From assembly GCA_030644725.1 (NCBI GenBank), contig CP130629.1, forward strand, positions 2,148,795-2,212,794: DNA of 64,000 nucleotides, given 5' to 3'. Shown piece after piece: positions 8,843 to 19,561 of the stretch. Position numbers and translations under genes: made by a program. The notes below the pieces were generated by a model, which worked only from the letters and a program-made list of their open reading frames with translations, made no database searches and had not been told where the DNA came from. The stretch is from Candidatus Electrothrix communis. GTDB taxonomy: Bacteria; Desulfobacterota; Desulfobulbia; Desulfobulbales; Desulfobulbaceae. How positions within the stretch are numbered: the stretch's first letter is position 1; every line of letters starts with the position of its first letter.

Positions 8843-8940
8843 TACGAGCATGAGAATTCTTATGAATAATTCGACACTTCTGCTCAGGTACTGATCTCCT
8901 GGTCAACCCTCTGAGAGAAGCTGAAAAAAGGTGGTCAAAA

Positions 8941-10065
8941 ATGATTAAACACCAAAATGTCAACAAGATAATACTCCTGATCATGGTAACGGCAATATCT
9001 GCCCTGTTCCTGACTATGATCCGGCAATTTCTCATGGCTATCTTCATGGCCGGGCTATTTTCCGCCATGAGCACTCCCGTTCACAGGTGGCTGAAACCAC
9101 GCCTGAATAACCGGGAAAATCTAGCCTCCACGCTTATTATTATCGCTATTGTCTGCCTGATCCTGGTTCCACTGGCCCTTCTCATCAGTGTGGTGATCAG
9201 CCAGGCCGTCCATGTGGGACAATCAGTCAGTCCTTGGATAGACTCCTTTGTGGAAGAACCGGGAATTCTTTCAGAACACATCAGCAAAATACCTTATTAC
9301 GAGGTTCTCCTCCCCTACCGAGACATGATCCTGGAAAAAGCTGGAGAGATCGTTGGCACATTCACCAACCTGCTCATTAACTCTCTTACCTCTCTCACTA
9401 AAATAACGATCAATGCCCTGTTTAATATTGTCATCATGCTGTATGTGATGTTTTACTTTCTGAGCATGGGCGAAGTTCTGTTGAAGAAAATATTATATTA
9501 CCTGCCCATGGCACATGAAGATGAAGAGCGCCTTCTTCTCCGTTTCACCTCTGTGACCGGAGCAACCATGAAATCAACCTTTATCATCGGTATCCTCCAG
9601 GGCGGACTCTGCGGTTTTGCTTTTTTTCTGGCAGGAATACAGGGGGCTGTGTTCTGGGGAACCGTTATGGCGGTGCTCTCTATTATTCCGGCGGTAGGAA
9701 CAGCTGTGGTCTGGGTACCGGCGCTGGCTATCCTGGCCATAAAGGGTGATTTTTTCGGGGTGATTCTTCTCGCTATTATTTGCGGTGCAGTGGCAGGCAA
9801 CCTGGACAATCTGCTCCGTCCCAGATTAGTCGGCAAAGATACAGAGATGCATGATCTTTTTGTTCTCTTCGGCACCCTCGGCGGCATTGCCCTGTTCGGG
9901 GTGCTCGGTATTATTATAGGGCCAATCATTTCGGCTCTCTTTATAACGATCTGGGAAATCTACGGCGATGCTTTCCATGAATATCTTCCGGAAGTCGGCT
10001 CATTACGTACAGAGCAGGTAGAGCCGGAAGAGCAGAAGAATGAAGAAGTTCTACCTGAAGAATAA
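8941..10065 (+). CDS. AI-2E family (UPF0118/PerM) permease
   Basis: This polytopic inner-membrane protein of 374 residues belongs to the AI-2E transporter family. Members have been linked to export of autoinducer-2, sodium/proton exchange or other solutes, so the substrate is unknown. Hydrophobic segments include two at the N-terminus (IILLIMVTAISALFLTMI, FLMAIFMAGLFSAM), a pair near residues 60-80, and several in the C-terminal half. The conserved region reads GILQGGLCGFAFFLAGI and GVLGIIIGPIISALF. The acidic Glu-rich tail is typical. AAAGGTGG lies 8 bases before the ATG. It appears monocistronic. Confidence 0.85.
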   Translation: MIKHQNVNKIILLIMVTAISALFLTMIRQFLMAIFMAGLFSAMSTPVHRWLKPRLNNRENLASTLIIIAIVCLILVPLALLISVVISQAVHVGQSVSPWIDSFVEEPGILSEHISKIPYYEVLLPYRDMILEKAGEIVGTFTNLLINSLTSLTKITINALFNIVIMLYVMFYFLSMGEVLLKKILYYLPMAHEDEERLLLRFTSVTGATMKSTFIIGILQGGLCGFAFFLAGIQGAVFWGTVMAVLSIIPAVGTAVVWVPALAILAIKGDFFGVILLAIICGAVAGNLDNLLRPRLVGKDTEMHDLFVLFGTLGGIALFGVLGIIIGPIISALFITIWEIYGDAFHEYLPEVGSLRTEQVEPEEQKNEEVLPEE

Positions 10066-10286
10066 AAAACTTCTTTGAGTTTCTTGGCCGATACATGTTA
10101 AGATAGCTTCATGTTGGGCTATGGCATACAGAGTATGTACCCGACCCGAAGTACGAAATATTAAATTTAAGTGCCCCCAGCAAGTACACCTGAACAATTG
10201 AGGAGCTATCAGCCCTCTATTTTACAAATCAAATCTCTTCAGACTGCGTCTGTTAGGGACCAGAATAACGTGACAGGAAATGCATA

Positions 10287-10790
10287 ATGGATCAAAATAG
10301 TTACCCGAAAGAACGAAAAGAAATGGCGGATAAAGCAGTGCAACTTTTTGCAGACGGGTTCCATTGCAGTCAGGCTGTCCTCTGCGCCTGCGCAGAACTT
10401 TTCAGGGACGAACCGCCGTCACCGGAAGTTGTTGCAGCTATGGCACCCTTTGCCGGTGGCATGGGAAGCAGCGGCCAGGTATGTGGAGCCCTTTCCGGCG
10501 CATTGGCAACCATCGGTTTTACCCTGGGCAAGACAACTGCTCAGCAAGAAAATCATAAGCAGATGTGTAGCGTAAGCTATGCAATGATCCATAAATTCAC
10601 TGAAATTACAAAGCCACACGGCAGCATCCAATGTGCCGATATAGCCCAAGTGGACTGGAAGGATCAAGACGCTGTACAAAACTTTCGAAAAAACCCAGAC
10701 AGCACACGAAAAAATTGTGTTAGGGTTGTTCGAGAAACCAGCAACGCCCTGTACGATCTGATCACGGATAAACTTCAGGCAAGCTCATAA
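10287..10790 (+). CDS. C_GCAxxG_C_C family protein
   Basis: This 167-residue soluble protein has the conserved cysteines and glycine motif of the C_GCAxxG_C_C family: FHCSQAVLCACAEL, then PFAGGMGSSGQVCGALSGALATIG, then two distal cysteines (QMCSV, SIQCADIAQVDW) and a last one (KNCVRVV). Family members are often found in anaerobes and are suspected redox or metal-binding proteins; no reaction is established. The 220 bases before it hold no gene. It is followed by a small lipoprotein gene on the same strand. Confidence 0.8.
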   Translation: MDQNSYPKERKEMADKAVQLFADGFHCSQAVLCACAELFRDEPPSPEVVAAMAPFAGGMGSSGQVCGALSGALATIGFTLGKTTAQQENHKQMCSVSYAMIHKFTEITKPHGSIQCADIAQVDWKDQDAVQNFRKNPDSTRKNCVRVVRETSNALYDLITDKLQASS

Positions 10791-10910
10791 ATTTCTTCTG
10801 ATTGGTTGAATCGTTCAACTCATGCTCATTCCGCCGGATTTTCAAATACGGTTTTAATGCGTGCCCTCAACAGGACAGCGCTCGTCAAGAATATGGTTAG
10901 GAAAAAAATT

Positions 10911-11342
10911 ATGAAAAAAACAAAGAGAACAAAAAAAGTTAGCAATCGTTTAACATGGCAAACAGGGCTTATCATCCTACTGTTGGGAGCGTTGAGTGCC
11001 TGTGGCCCCATGTATAAAACAGAATACATGCTGGAGCCCCCTGCAACGCAACAAGGGCAGATCTGTGTTATGCAATGCGAGCAAAACAGGACCCAGTGTA
11101 AAAATAATGTTAAGTCGGCCTTAAAAGATTGCCAACACCGTAATGAGATAGCAAGCATCAATCTAGAAAATTGCATTAAATCCGGAGACATAACCTGCTA
11201 CGATACTCGCACACCCTGTCCGCCTCCGAACTTCAAACAATGCAATAAGGAGCACCGCTATTGTTACCAATCCTGTGGCGGCAAGGTGGTCCCGCAAATA
11301 ACCTGTGTTGATTCCTGGGGCTGGGGCTTGGGCTGCAACTGA
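10911..11342 (+). CDS. small cysteine-rich lipoprotein, function unknown
   Basis: I start at the internal ATG (MKKTKRTKKVSNRL) because it gives a normal lipoprotein signal: basic n-region, hydrophobic GLIILLLGALSA, then lipobox LSAC. The mature part of about 115 residues has ten or more cysteines with CVMQC, CKNN, CQHR, CYDTR and CYQSCGGK spacings, suggesting a disulfide-rich periplasmic domain. The open frame extends upstream to 10806, but that extension would bury the signal peptide. I do not recognise the family. Confidence 0.65.
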   Translation: MKKTKRTKKVSNRLTWQTGLIILLLGALSACGPMYKTEYMLEPPATQQGQICVMQCEQNRTQCKNNVKSALKDCQHRNEIASINLENCIKSGDITCYDTRTPCPPPNFKQCNKEHRYCYQSCGGKVVPQITCVDSWGWGLGCN

Positions 11343-11396
11343 CCTCCTCAGAGGAATTGCATAAATTTCACAAAACGAAGAGAGTCATCTCCATAT

Positions 11397-11810
11397 ATGC
11401 TGAAAAAAATTGACCACATAGGCATAGCTGTCCACTCCATATCCCAAGCCCGTATTTTTTACGAACAGGCCTTGGGTCTGCATTGCGAACAGATTGAAGA
11501 AGTCCCTTCTCAACAGGTACGCACAGCCTTTTTCTCTCTCGGTGAAACCAAAATCGAACTGCTTGAGCCCATGAACGAGGACGGACCCATAGCAAAATTT
11601 TTGCAACGCCAAGGTGAAGGGGTGCATCATATTGCTTATCGCAGCGATAATGCAGCTGCCCAGCTCGAAAAAGCAGAAAAGGCGGGTTGCCGATTAATTA
11701 ACACGACACCAATTGCTGGGGCTGGCGGTAAACAGATAGGCTTTCTCCACCCCAAATCTACCCACGGCGTGTTGACGGAACTCTGTTCAACACAACAGCT
11801 CCCGGAGTGA
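11397..11810 (+). CDS. mce: methylmalonyl-CoA epimerase
   Basis: This 137-residue VOC-fold enzyme interconverts (2R)- and (2S)-methylmalonyl-CoA. Metal-binding residues are visible in DHIGIAVHS (first His), GEGVHHIAYRSD (second His) and the C-terminal VLTELC (Glu). The segment KIELLEPMNEDGPIAKFLQRQGEG is diagnostic for the family. It lies 75 bases upstream of the carboxyltransferase gene on the same strand, giving a two-gene propionate/methylmalonyl-CoA module, a pathway used by propionate-metabolising Desulfobulbaceae. Confidence 0.93.
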   Translation: MLKKIDHIGIAVHSISQARIFYEQALGLHCEQIEEVPSQQVRTAFFSLGETKIELLEPMNEDGPIAKFLQRQGEGVHHIAYRSDNAAAQLEKAEKAGCRLINTTPIAGAGGKQIGFLHPKSTHGVLTELCSTQQLPE

Positions 11811-11885
11811 TCGGGCCGACAACTCATCTGGCTCCTTCACCGGGGAATAAACCGGGAAACATACTACTCTTTACTCTTCAAAATC

Positions 11886-13418
11886 ATGCAGGACATTATT
11901 GATCAACTTGATGCAAAACGCGAAGCAGCCCGTCTGGGCGGTGGTCAGCAACGAATTAACAAGCAACACGCCCAAGGAAAGCTTACCGCACGGGAACGCA
12001 TTGAACTCTTCCTCGATGCAGACAGTTTTGAAGAATGGGACATGTTTGTCGAGCACCGATGTGCGGATTTCGGTATGGCAGATCAACGAGTCCCTGGGGA
12101 CGGTGTCGTCACCGGGTACGGCACGGTATGCGGTCGTTTGGTTTTTGTCTACAGCCAAGATTTCACCGTGTTTGGGGGTTCGCTGTCCGCAGCTCATGCT
12201 GAGAAAATCTGCAAAATTATGGATCACGCCATCAAGGTCGGTGCTCCGGTCATCGGCCTGAATGATTCAGGAGGAGCACGTATCCAAGAGGGGGTTGAGG
12301 CTCTTGCCGGTTATGCAGATGTGTTTCAACGCAATGTGCTGGCCTCCGGGGTGATTCCCCAGCTCTCCATGATCATGGGGCCCTGTGCGGGCGGCGCGGT
12401 GTACTCTCCGGCAATGACCGATTTCATCTTCATGGTCAAAAACACCTCCTATATGTTTGTCACTGGACCGGATGTGGTCAAAACCGTCACCCATGAGGTA
12501 GTGACGGCTGAAGAGTTAGGCGGGGCCGCCACCCATACAGCCCGTTCCGGCGTAGCGGACCTGGCCTTTGAAAACGGTATCGAGGCCCTGCTTATGTTGC
12601 GCAGGTTTCTCAATTTTCTTCCCTCGAATAACCGAGAAGCCCCTCCGGTCTGGCCCTGCAATGATACACCGGAGCGGACCGAAATCTCTCTGGACAGCCT
12701 CATTCCAAACGACCCCAACAAACCCTATGATATGCGAGAACTCATCACCAAGGTGGTTGATGAGTATGATTTTTTTGAATTACAGCCTGATTTTGCCGCC
12801 AATATCATTATCGGCATGGCCCGAATGCAGGGCTCAACAGTGGGCATAGTGGCCAATCAGCCTATGGTATTGGCAGGTTGTCTGGATATATCTTCATCAC
12901 GCAAGGCGGCCCGCTTTGTCCGTTTCTGCGATGCCTTTAACATTCCGCTGATCACCTTTGTTGATGTTCCCGGTTTCATGCCCGGAACATCTCAGGAATA
13001 CGGAGGAATCATCAAGCACGGAGCCAAGCTCCTCTACGCCTATGCCGAGGCGACCGTGCCCAAGGTTACGGTCATCACCCGCAAGGCCTATGGCGGAGCC
13101 TACGACGTGATGAGCTCCAAGCATCTCCGGGGAGATGTCAACTTTGCCTGGCCCAGCGCTGAAATCGCGGTGATGGGTCCCAAAGGCGCTGTTGAGATTA
13201 TCTTCCGGGCAGACAGCGGAGACAGCGAGATGGTTAAGGAGCGCACTGCCGAATACACAGCCCGTTTTGCCAACCCCTTTGTTGCGGGTAGCCGTGGTTT
13301 TATTGATGACGTCATCATGCCGCATCATACCCGCACCCGTATCTGCCGCTCCCTGGCCATGCTGCGCAATAAAAAGCTGGAAAATCCTTGGCGCAAGCAC
13401 GGTAATATACCTTTATAG
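11886..13418 (+). CDS. mmdA: acyl-CoA carboxylase / methylmalonyl-CoA carboxyltransferase, carboxyltransferase subunit
   Basis: This 510-residue protein has two crotonase-like carboxyltransferase domains. The N-terminal segment includes [15 protein letters not shown] and [15 protein letters not shown]. The C-terminal segment includes [31 protein letters not shown] and [13 protein letters not shown]. It is the biotin-dependent subunit that moves CO2 to or from methylmalonyl-/propionyl-CoA, equivalent to the PCC beta subunit, MmdA, or the transcarboxylase 12S subunit. Which partner enzyme it serves cannot be read here, since no biotin-carrier or decarboxylase subunit is adjacent. The upstream epimerase supports the methylmalonyl-CoA assignment. 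Confidence 0.9.
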   Translation: MQDIIDQLDAKREAARLGGGQQRINKQHAQGKLTARERIELFLDADSFEEWDMFVEHRCADFGMADQRVPGDGVVTGYGTVCGRLVFVYSQDFTVFGGSLSAAHAEKICKIMDHAIKVGAPVIGLNDSGGARIQEGVEALAGYADVFQRNVLASGVIPQLSMIMGPCAGGAVYSPAMTDFIFMVKNTSYMFVTGPDVVKTVTHEVVTAEELGGAATHTARSGVADLAFENGIEALLMLRRFLNFLPSNNREAPPVWPCNDTPERTEISLDSLIPNDPNKPYDMRELITKVVDEYDFFELQPDFAANIIIGMARMQGSTVGIVANQPMVLAGCLDISSSRKAARFVRFCDAFNIPLITFVDVPGFMPGTSQEYGGIIKHGAKLLYAYAEATVPKVTVITRKAYGGAYDVMSSKHLRGDVNFAWPSAEIAVMGPKGAVEIIFRADSGDSEMVKERTAEYTARFANPFVAGSRGFIDDVIMPHHTRTRICRSLAMLRNKKLENPWRKHGNIPL

Positions 13419-13440
13419 ACCCGGTGCATTGTAGTAACTC

Positions 13441-13460
13441 CCCCGCCCCGAGGGGCGGGG
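13441..13460. repeat. GC hairpin between mmdA and the lipoprotein gene
   Basis: An 8-bp all-GC stem (CCCCGCCC/GGGCGGGG) with a CGAG tetraloop lies 22 bases after the mmdA stop and 21 before the next ATG. No T-run follows. It may stabilise the upstream mRNA or separate expression of the two genes. Confidence 0.6.
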
Positions 13461-13481
13461 TATCAGACCTGGAGCTTCACA

Positions 13482-14075
13482 ATGAACAAATCAAGCAATT
13501 TATTCCCCCTCTTTCCTCTCCTTGCCGCCGGAATCGTCCTTATACTTCTTTCCGGCTGTGCCGAAACCCGCCAGGGACTTTGGAACGATGTAACCGCCTT
13601 AAAGGACGACCTCAAGGCTGACCTAAAAGATGGCCTGAAGGTCTGGAACACAACAAAAGGCTACAAAGGAATCAAATATTCTCCCCGCGACAAGGTAGTT
13701 CCCACCTTTCAGGACCGACAGGTTCCGGTAAGCTGCCGAGTCTTTGCCCATCTTCTTGTTCATCTCCCTGAAGACTCTACAGGAAAATCTCTTGCCCAGG
13801 CAGTTGAAGCTGAGGCCATGGCACGCGGTGCAGACATGCTTCTTATCGGAGGAACCCGGCAGGCAAACGATAATCAAGGGCCTGCTTTTTCCTATTACGG
13901 GCCAGCACAACCCTATAAATGTCGAGACAACTGGAGCGGTTGGAAATTCGCCTATGAAGAATGGGTCAGTCAAGGCGAATGGGTTGCTATGGGGTATAAC
14001 GAATGGGGGAATCCAGATGCTCATTTCAACCCGCCCCTGATCATACAGGCAGCGTTTCTTCGCTGTCCGAAGTAA
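13482..14075 (+). CDS. lipoprotein, function unknown
   Basis: The N-terminus [17 protein letters not shown] continues to lipobox LLSGC at about residue 26, so this is an exported lipoprotein of 197 residues. A Lys/Asp-rich stretch ([14 protein letters not shown]) follows, then a compact domain with [22 protein letters not shown], which resembles the heavy-metal/YdgH-type fold in outline only. I do not recognise the family. The last 35 bases overlap the 3' end of the convergent kinase gene. Confidence 0.65.
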   Translation: MNKSSNLFPLFPLLAAGIVLILLSGCAETRQGLWNDVTALKDDLKADLKDGLKVWNTTKGYKGIKYSPRDKVVPTFQDRQVPVSCRVFAHLLVHLPEDSTGKSLAQAVEAEAMARGADMLLIGGTRQANDNQGPAFSYYGPAQPYKCRDNWSGWKFAYEEWVSQGEWVAMGYNEWGNPDAHFNPPLIIQAAFLRCPK

Positions 14076-16368
14076 AGATATTTTCCGGTACCAACCATTT
14101 CATCAAAGTAGCGAAAATCTCCTCTTCATGAAGTGGTTTACCAATATGGTCGTTCATACCTGCTTCCATGCTCTTTTCAATATCACTTTTCATAACATTC
14201 GCCGTCATAGCGATAACGGGCAGATTCTTCAAATGCAACCGATCACGGATTTCCCGACAGGCTGTGTACCCGTCCATGACAGGCATCTGAATATCCATCA
14301 ACACGCAATCAACCGATTTGCTGTGCAGAAAATCTAAAGCTTCGCTGCCGTTGCCTGCGTGATAAACAACCAGGTTTTTACGACGGAGCAAGATGGTCGC
14401 CAGTTCAGAGTTAAAGGCATTATCCTCCACCAGAAGAATTTTTTTCCCTTGCAGTTTCTCTTCTTGCAGTTTCGACATGCTGCCTATGGATACTGCCGAC
14501 CCTGTCCGCCCTTCAGGCAGTTCTTCTTCATTCTTTCCGGCCTCAAAATCCAGCGTAAAATGGAAGCAAGACCCTTTGCCCGGTTCACTCTCCACCATAA
14601 TATCGCCACCCATCATATTGACCAGTTTTTTACTGATAGCTAAGCCCAAGCCGCTCCCCTCATATTGTCGGGTGACATCGTTATCCAGCTGACTAAATGA
14701 TTGGAAGAGCCTGGTCTGTTCTTTCAAGCTCATACCGATACCGGTATCTTGAACTGAAAAATAGAGCCTTGCCTTGCCCTCGTTCAGCCCCAAAAAATGG
14801 ACGCTGATATCGATGTGCCCTTCCTGGGTGAACTTGACAGCATTATTACCGAGGTTGACCAGCACCTGACCAAGGCGCAACGAGTCGCCTCGAAGAATCT
14901 GCGGAATATCTTCAGCGCCTGAAATATTCAGGCGCAGGCCCTTTTCCTCTGCCTTAATTCGAATAATATCTGAAAGATGATTCAGCACACCTTGCAAACG
15001 AAAATCAACTGTTTCCAACTTCATTTTCCCAGCTTCTATCCTAGAAAAATCAAGAATATCGTTAATAATACCGAGCAACAACACGGAAGACATATTAACT
15101 TTGGAGATCAAATTATACTGTTCCGGGGTCAGACCCGTCTCAAGAGCTAGTTGCGACATTCCGATAATGGTGTTCATCGGAGTGCGAATTTCATGGCTCA
15201 TATTGGCCAAAAAAACTGACTTGGCCAGTGTTGCCGACTCAGCCACTTCTTTAGCTTTTAGGAGCTTTATGGCCTTGCGCTGTTCTCCTTCGACTTTTTT
15301 CCGATCAGTTACATCCAACCTGAGTTCCAGTTTCCCTGGTGTCCCGTCCTGCATGGTCATGGGGGTGGCGACAACATCAAAGACCTTTTCCTCGAAGTTG
15401 AGTTCATAACGTATGGTCTTGTTCCGATCAGCCACCTGCTCAAGATAGCAAATGGAACAGGGTGTTTTCCTGTCATGCACGGATTCATAACATATCGCAT
15501 CAGGTTCACAGGAGAACCAGTTGACCATCGTGTTATTTGCGTAACGAATATGATATGCTCTATCAATAATATACAGACCGACACCAACTCTGTCCATGGT
15601 GTCCAGAATTGCACTCTTTTGCTTTTCACTTTGAATGAGTGTACCAATCGTTTCCCTGACAATTCGATACATGACAAGAATAATAGCAACACCGGCAAGC
15701 CAGATTGATATGAAGGCCCACCAAAGTTTATTGAAATTATCATGAAACAAGGCAAAATGATCTTCTAGGGGAACGACGATGCTTATCCCTCCCCTGATTC
15801 CGCCGACGTTTTTTTGTTCCTCTTTATGACAGCGCAAACATGCCTTTTCCACCAGCACAGGGCGCATGAAGCGAAGAAAAAAATTATCTTTAATTTCAGC
15901 AATTTCTATAAACTCTTCGCTACCCGACTCAAAAGAGCGAAGTGCCTTTGCTTCCCAGTCTGTCGGCTTATTACCCGGGCGCTTCGGCTTAAGACTTGTC
16001 AATCGCCCTTGGATTGTCGTGCTGCCCTGCCCTGTCTCATAAATCTTCCTGAACATATATGCGGGATTAACCAGGGTATACTCCTGTCCGCCGATTTTCA
16101 CATCACGGTGCTCAATTTGCAAAGAGGGATTGGGCGCTGTTTCCTCTGAAACAGGCACATACGCTCCGCCGTGAAAGACACTCCATGCGCGGTACAGCAT
16201 ATCCTTTTCCCAGAACATCCTGGCATTATTCTCAGCCAATGAGAGCGTTGTCTTTCTCATATGACATCTGTTCCAAAACAGTAACGCAACGAGCAACAAG
16301 GTCCACCCCAGAAGCAAAACCGTCAACACTCTGACAAGAGGTCTTTTCTCAATATGAAATATCCGCAT
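14041..16368 (-). CDS. haem-binding membrane hybrid histidine kinase (copy 1)
   Basis: I start at [10 protein letters not shown] because the paralogue at 16892-19183 starts at the equivalent place; the frame is open to 16527. Order: TM1; a periplasmic Tll0287/DUF3365-like domain with a single c-type haem motif CLRCH (about residues 177-181); TM2; a PAS domain with clustered cysteines ([15 protein letters not shown]); HisKA with [11 protein letters not shown] (His near 392); HATPase_c ([32 protein letters not shown]); and a receiver domain with [13 protein letters not shown] as phospho-acceptor site. It probably senses redox state or a small ligand at the haem. No separate response regulator or output gene is adjacent. 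It overlaps the convergent lipoprotein gene by 35 bases. Confidence 0.85.
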   Translation of the reverse strand: MRIFHIEKRPLVRVLTVLLLGWTLLLVALLFWNRCHMRKTTLSLAENNARMFWEKDMLYRAWSVFHGGAYVPVSEETAPNPSLQIEHRDVKIGGQEYTLVNPAYMFRKIYETGQGSTTIQGRLTSLKPKRPGNKPTDWEAKALRSFESGSEEFIEIAEIKDNFFLRFMRPVLVEKACLRCHKEEQKNVGGIRGGISIVVPLEDHFALFHDNFNKLWWAFISIWLAGVAIILVMYRIVRETIGTLIQSEKQKSAILDTMDRVGVGLYIIDRAYHIRYANNTMVNWFSCEPDAICYESVHDRKTPCSICYLEQVADRNKTIRYELNFEEKVFDVVATPMTMQDGTPGKLELRLDVTDRKKVEGEQRKAIKLLKAKEVAESATLAKSVFLANMSHEIRTPMNTIIGMSQLALETGLTPEQYNLISKVNMSSVLLLGIINDILDFSRIEAGKMKLETVDFRLQGVLNHLSDIIRIKAEEKGLRLNISGAEDIPQILRGDSLRLGQVLVNLGNNAVKFTQEGHIDISVHFLGLNEGKARLYFSVQDTGIGMSLKEQTRLFQSFSQLDNDVTRQYEGSGLGLAISKKLVNMMGGDIMVESEPGKGSCFHFTLDFEAGKNEEELPEGRTGSAVSIGSMSKLQEEKLQGKKILLVEDNAFNSELATILLRRKNLVVYHAGNGSEALDFLHSKSVDCVLMDIQMPVMDGYTACREIRDRLHLKNLPVIAMTANVMKSDIEKSMEAGMNDHIGKPLHEEEIFATLMKWLVPENIFTSDSEETLPV

Positions 16369-16891
16369 AATATGGTTCTGCTCAACCCCTTGCGCATCTT
16401 GCAGACAGTCTCTCATACAGTCATCCTGTTCAGGCATAACTTTTTTGAGATATGATTCTACATCGCTATAAAAAATATTAACAAAAGAACTTAACAAGCG
16501 CCTGAGTAGAAAATGTCGGAAATCCACTTGGTAAGTCTAAAGTTCTTTAATAGCAATTATTATGCCGGACGAAAAATTTAAAAAAAATACATGCAGAGAC
16601 ACAGCAAACAGCATTCGTACCACATCAGGATGTCAGAAGGAATACTCTCCTCTCCCTGCTCACCGAATTCCTTGTTGCAAGGCCGCAAAAATCTTGTAGC
16701 GGGATGACGGGTATTTTTTACACGGAAAAACAAAGTGGAGTTTAAGTTCTTGTTTCTTGCCAACGACCACGAGCCGAAATTTTACCCCCTGTCAACGAAT
16801 CGCCATCCTCCTGCTTTTACAGCATAAAAAAACCTCCAAGCAGTTACACGTAAACAGGACAGGCCTGATATTGATATGTAGTAATCCTCTC
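16369..16891. other. gap between the two kinases
   Basis: These 523 bases hold no gene I can support. Short frames here lack coding character and ribosome-binding sites. The part next to 16368 must carry the promoter of copy 1, but no clear -35/-10 pair was found. Confidence 0.5.
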
Positions 16892-19183
16892 TTAGAGGAT
16901 CCACCTCATCAGGGTTTTGAAGACCTCCTCCTCGTCCAAAGGTTTGCCGATATGATCGTTCATACCGGCCTCAAAACTTTTTGCCACATCACTTTCCATA
17001 ACATTTGCTGTCATGGCGATAATCGGAAGTTTTCTAAATTTCGATTGATTGCGAATTTCACGGCAGGCAGTATACCCATCCATGACAGGCATCTGAATAT
17101 CCATCAACACACAATCAACCTCTTCGGAGCTGAGAAAATCCAAGGCCTCTTTGCCGTGTTCCGCCTGGGCGACAACCAACTTCTTTCTCTTGAGCAAAAT
17201 TGTTGCTAGCTCCCGATTAAAGGCATTATCCTCTACGAGGAGAACCTTTTTCCCTTCTAACAGCGAGATATCTTCAGGATTGTTTCGAGCTTCCTCTTTC
17301 TTCTCTTTTGCTCTTGTTTTTTCAAGATCCCCTGATGCAAAAGGCAACATAAAATGAAAACAGGATCCCTTGCCTGGCTCACTCTCCACTAAAATCTTGC
17401 CCCCCATTTTTTCCACCAATCTCTGACTGATAACCAACCCCAGCCCGCTACCGCCATATTGACGGGTAATACTGCTGTCAGCCTGGGTAAAGGACTGAAA
17501 CACCCTCCCTATCTGTTCATCATCCATACCTATCCCTGTATCAATAACAGAAAAATGAAGCAACACTGAATTATCCTCATCATCCTTATTATCTTCCCGC
17601 AGCTCGACAGGCTCCACCTTGATATCAACCCGTCCTCGGGCTGTGAATTTAACAGCATTATTCCCAAGATTGATTAGCACCTGGCCCAAACGTAAGGGAT
17701 CACCGCGAAGGATATCAGGCAATTCATCGGCACTCTCAATGCTGAGAATCACCCTTTTTTCTTCGGCTCTAATCCGGATGAGTGTTTCAAGATGCTCCAA
17801 GACCTCCTGCAAACGGAAATCGACTATCTCCAGCTCCATATTACCAGCTTCTATCTTGGAGAAATCAAGAATATCATTAATAATACCAAGCAAAGACAAC
17901 GAAGAAATATATACTTTTGAAATAAGATTATACTGTTCCCGGTTCAGCTCGGTTTCCAGGACAAGTTTTGACATGCCGATAATAGCATTCATGGGAGTGC
18001 GTATTTCATGACTCATGTTGGCCAAAAACATGGATTTAGCAACCGTTGCCGACTCGGCCAACTCCTTAGCCTTGAGCAGTTCAGCAATCTTACGTTGTTC
18101 TTGCTCAACCCTCTTTTGATCTGTCACATCAAGCCTGACTTCCAGCTTTGCAGGAGTACCATCCTGCATGGTAATAGGAGCGGAAATAACATCAAACGTC
18201 TGTCCATGATAGGAAAATTCATAAAGGACTGTGCTCTTTTGCTCTATCACCTGATTCAGAGAGCAAAGAGAACAAGGTGCTTCTTTTTTATAGGCAGATT
18301 GATAACACAAGGTGCCTTGTACATAGCCGAACCATCTCTCCATTGTACTGTTGGCATAATGGATACGATATTTTTGATCGATAATATGCAGACCGACCCC
18401 GATCTTATCCATCGTATCAAGAATAGCTGCGTTCTGCTGTTCACTTCGCTTGAGTTTATTGATCGTTTTTCGAATCACGTTATCCAGAATACAAATAATA
18501 ACAATGCCGGTGAACCAGATTGCCAGGAAAGCGACCCAGAGCTTATGCACATTCTTTTTATGCTGCACAAGATAATTTTCCATCGGAACGATAATACTTA
18601 TTCCGCCAGCAACACCACCAATTTTATCTTTTATTTCCTGATGGCAGGGGAGACATGCTTTTTCAGCTTTAATAGGCCCCATAAAATGAGCAAAAAATTT
18701 ATCGTCAACCTGAACAAAGTTGAGATACTCTTTCGCACCGTGCTCAAGCGAACGGAGGGCCTTCGCTTCCCACTGATTCGGTTTATTTTCAGGCCCTTTC
18801 GGATGAAAGCCTGTAATCCTTCCCTGTATCGCCGTTACTTTTTCCCCCATCACGGCAACCTGCCGGAACATATATGCCGGGTTCATCAAGGTGTATTCCC
18901 GGCCAGCGATCATTACGTCACGATGTTCAATATCTAAAGAGGGATTAGGCGGGGTGTCCTTCGAAACAGGCACATAAACGCCGCCGTGCAGTACATTCCA
19001 TGAACGGTACAACATATCCTTCTGCCAGAACATCCTGGCATTACTTTCCGCCAAAGCTTTGGTTGTTTTTTCCATATGCCGCATGTTCCAGCATAACAGG
19101 AAAGCAAGTAGAAACGTCCACCCTATATAAATAAAAATCAACATATTACGGATAGGTCGTTTTTTTATTTTTTCTGTCTGCAT
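16892..19183 (-). CDS. haem-binding membrane hybrid histidine kinase (copy 2)
   Basis: A 763-residue paralogue of the neighbouring kinase with the same architecture: TM1 (residues 14-31), periplasmic DUF3365-like domain with haem motif CLPCH (177-181), TM2 (216-233), PAS (about 255-360, with CSLC), HisKA (His392 in [12 protein letters not shown]), HATPase_c (about 490-615), and receiver domain with Asp695 in [13 protein letters not shown]. The start [13 protein letters not shown] is well supported because the next in-frame upstream region is not coding. The two copies are similar throughout and arranged head to tail, so they arose by tandem duplication. The greatest differences are in the linker before the receiver domain. 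Confidence 0.9.
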   Translation of the reverse strand: MQTEKIKKRPIRNMLIFIYIGWTFLLAFLLCWNMRHMEKTTKALAESNARMFWQKDMLYRSWNVLHGGVYVPVSKDTPPNPSLDIEHRDVMIAGREYTLMNPAYMFRQVAVMGEKVTAIQGRITGFHPKGPENKPNQWEAKALRSLEHGAKEYLNFVQVDDKFFAHFMGPIKAEKACLPCHQEIKDKIGGVAGGISIIVPMENYLVQHKKNVHKLWVAFLAIWFTGIVIICILDNVIRKTINKLKRSEQQNAAILDTMDKIGVGLHIIDQKYRIHYANSTMERWFGYVQGTLCYQSAYKKEAPCSLCSLNQVIEQKSTVLYEFSYHGQTFDVISAPITMQDGTPAKLEVRLDVTDQKRVEQEQRKIAELLKAKELAESATVAKSMFLANMSHEIRTPMNAIIGMSKLVLETELNREQYNLISKVYISSLSLLGIINDILDFSKIEAGNMELEIVDFRLQEVLEHLETLIRIRAEEKRVILSIESADELPDILRGDPLRLGQVLINLGNNAVKFTARGRVDIKVEPVELREDNKDDEDNSVLLHFSVIDTGIGMDDEQIGRVFQSFTQADSSITRQYGGSGLGLVISQRLVEKMGGKILVESEPGKGSCFHFMLPFASGDLEKTRAKEKKEEARNNPEDISLLEGKKVLLVEDNAFNRELATILLKRKKLVVAQAEHGKEALDFLSSEEVDCVLMDIQMPVMDGYTACREIRNQSKFRKLPIIAMTANVMESDVAKSFEAGMNDHIGKPLDEEEVFKTLMRWIL

Positions 19184-19561
19184 AGGTAATTACCGTTATC
19201 TGAAGGTTTGGACCGGCCGAATCTCGGGAGATATAAAAAAACGAAAGAAGGAACTCCATGATGCCAATGAAAAAAACTTAAACGCCAAGATATGGATACA
19301 GATCACCATACAGGGTATGGTTACACGGGCACACAAAAAATGCAAACAAACCTTGAATCAGGAAAATAGCTTTTCATAACAGTATACGTTTTGAAGGGAT
19401 AAGAAAAAATCCCCCGGCAAAACGCCTCTTTGTATCGACTATGAAAGGCTCTCTCGCCAGAGACAAGAGAAATTTATACAGGGAGAAAAGGTGGGTATCT
19501 GCAATCTGTAAAAACACACGGTGAGAAAAAAATCCACTAGGGGAAAAAAAAGAAATCCTGC
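19184..19561. other. gap between kinase 2 and mnmG
   Basis: A 378-base stretch with no supportable gene. It should contain the promoter of kinase 2 and the 3' end of the mnmG transcript. A T-rich stretch follows mnmG on the minus strand, but I find no convincing stem before it. Confidence 0.5.

Noticed and set aside
13623-14024. 133-codon frame opposite the lipoprotein gene
   Set aside because: The plus strand has a clear signal peptide and lipobox; the antisense frame has none.
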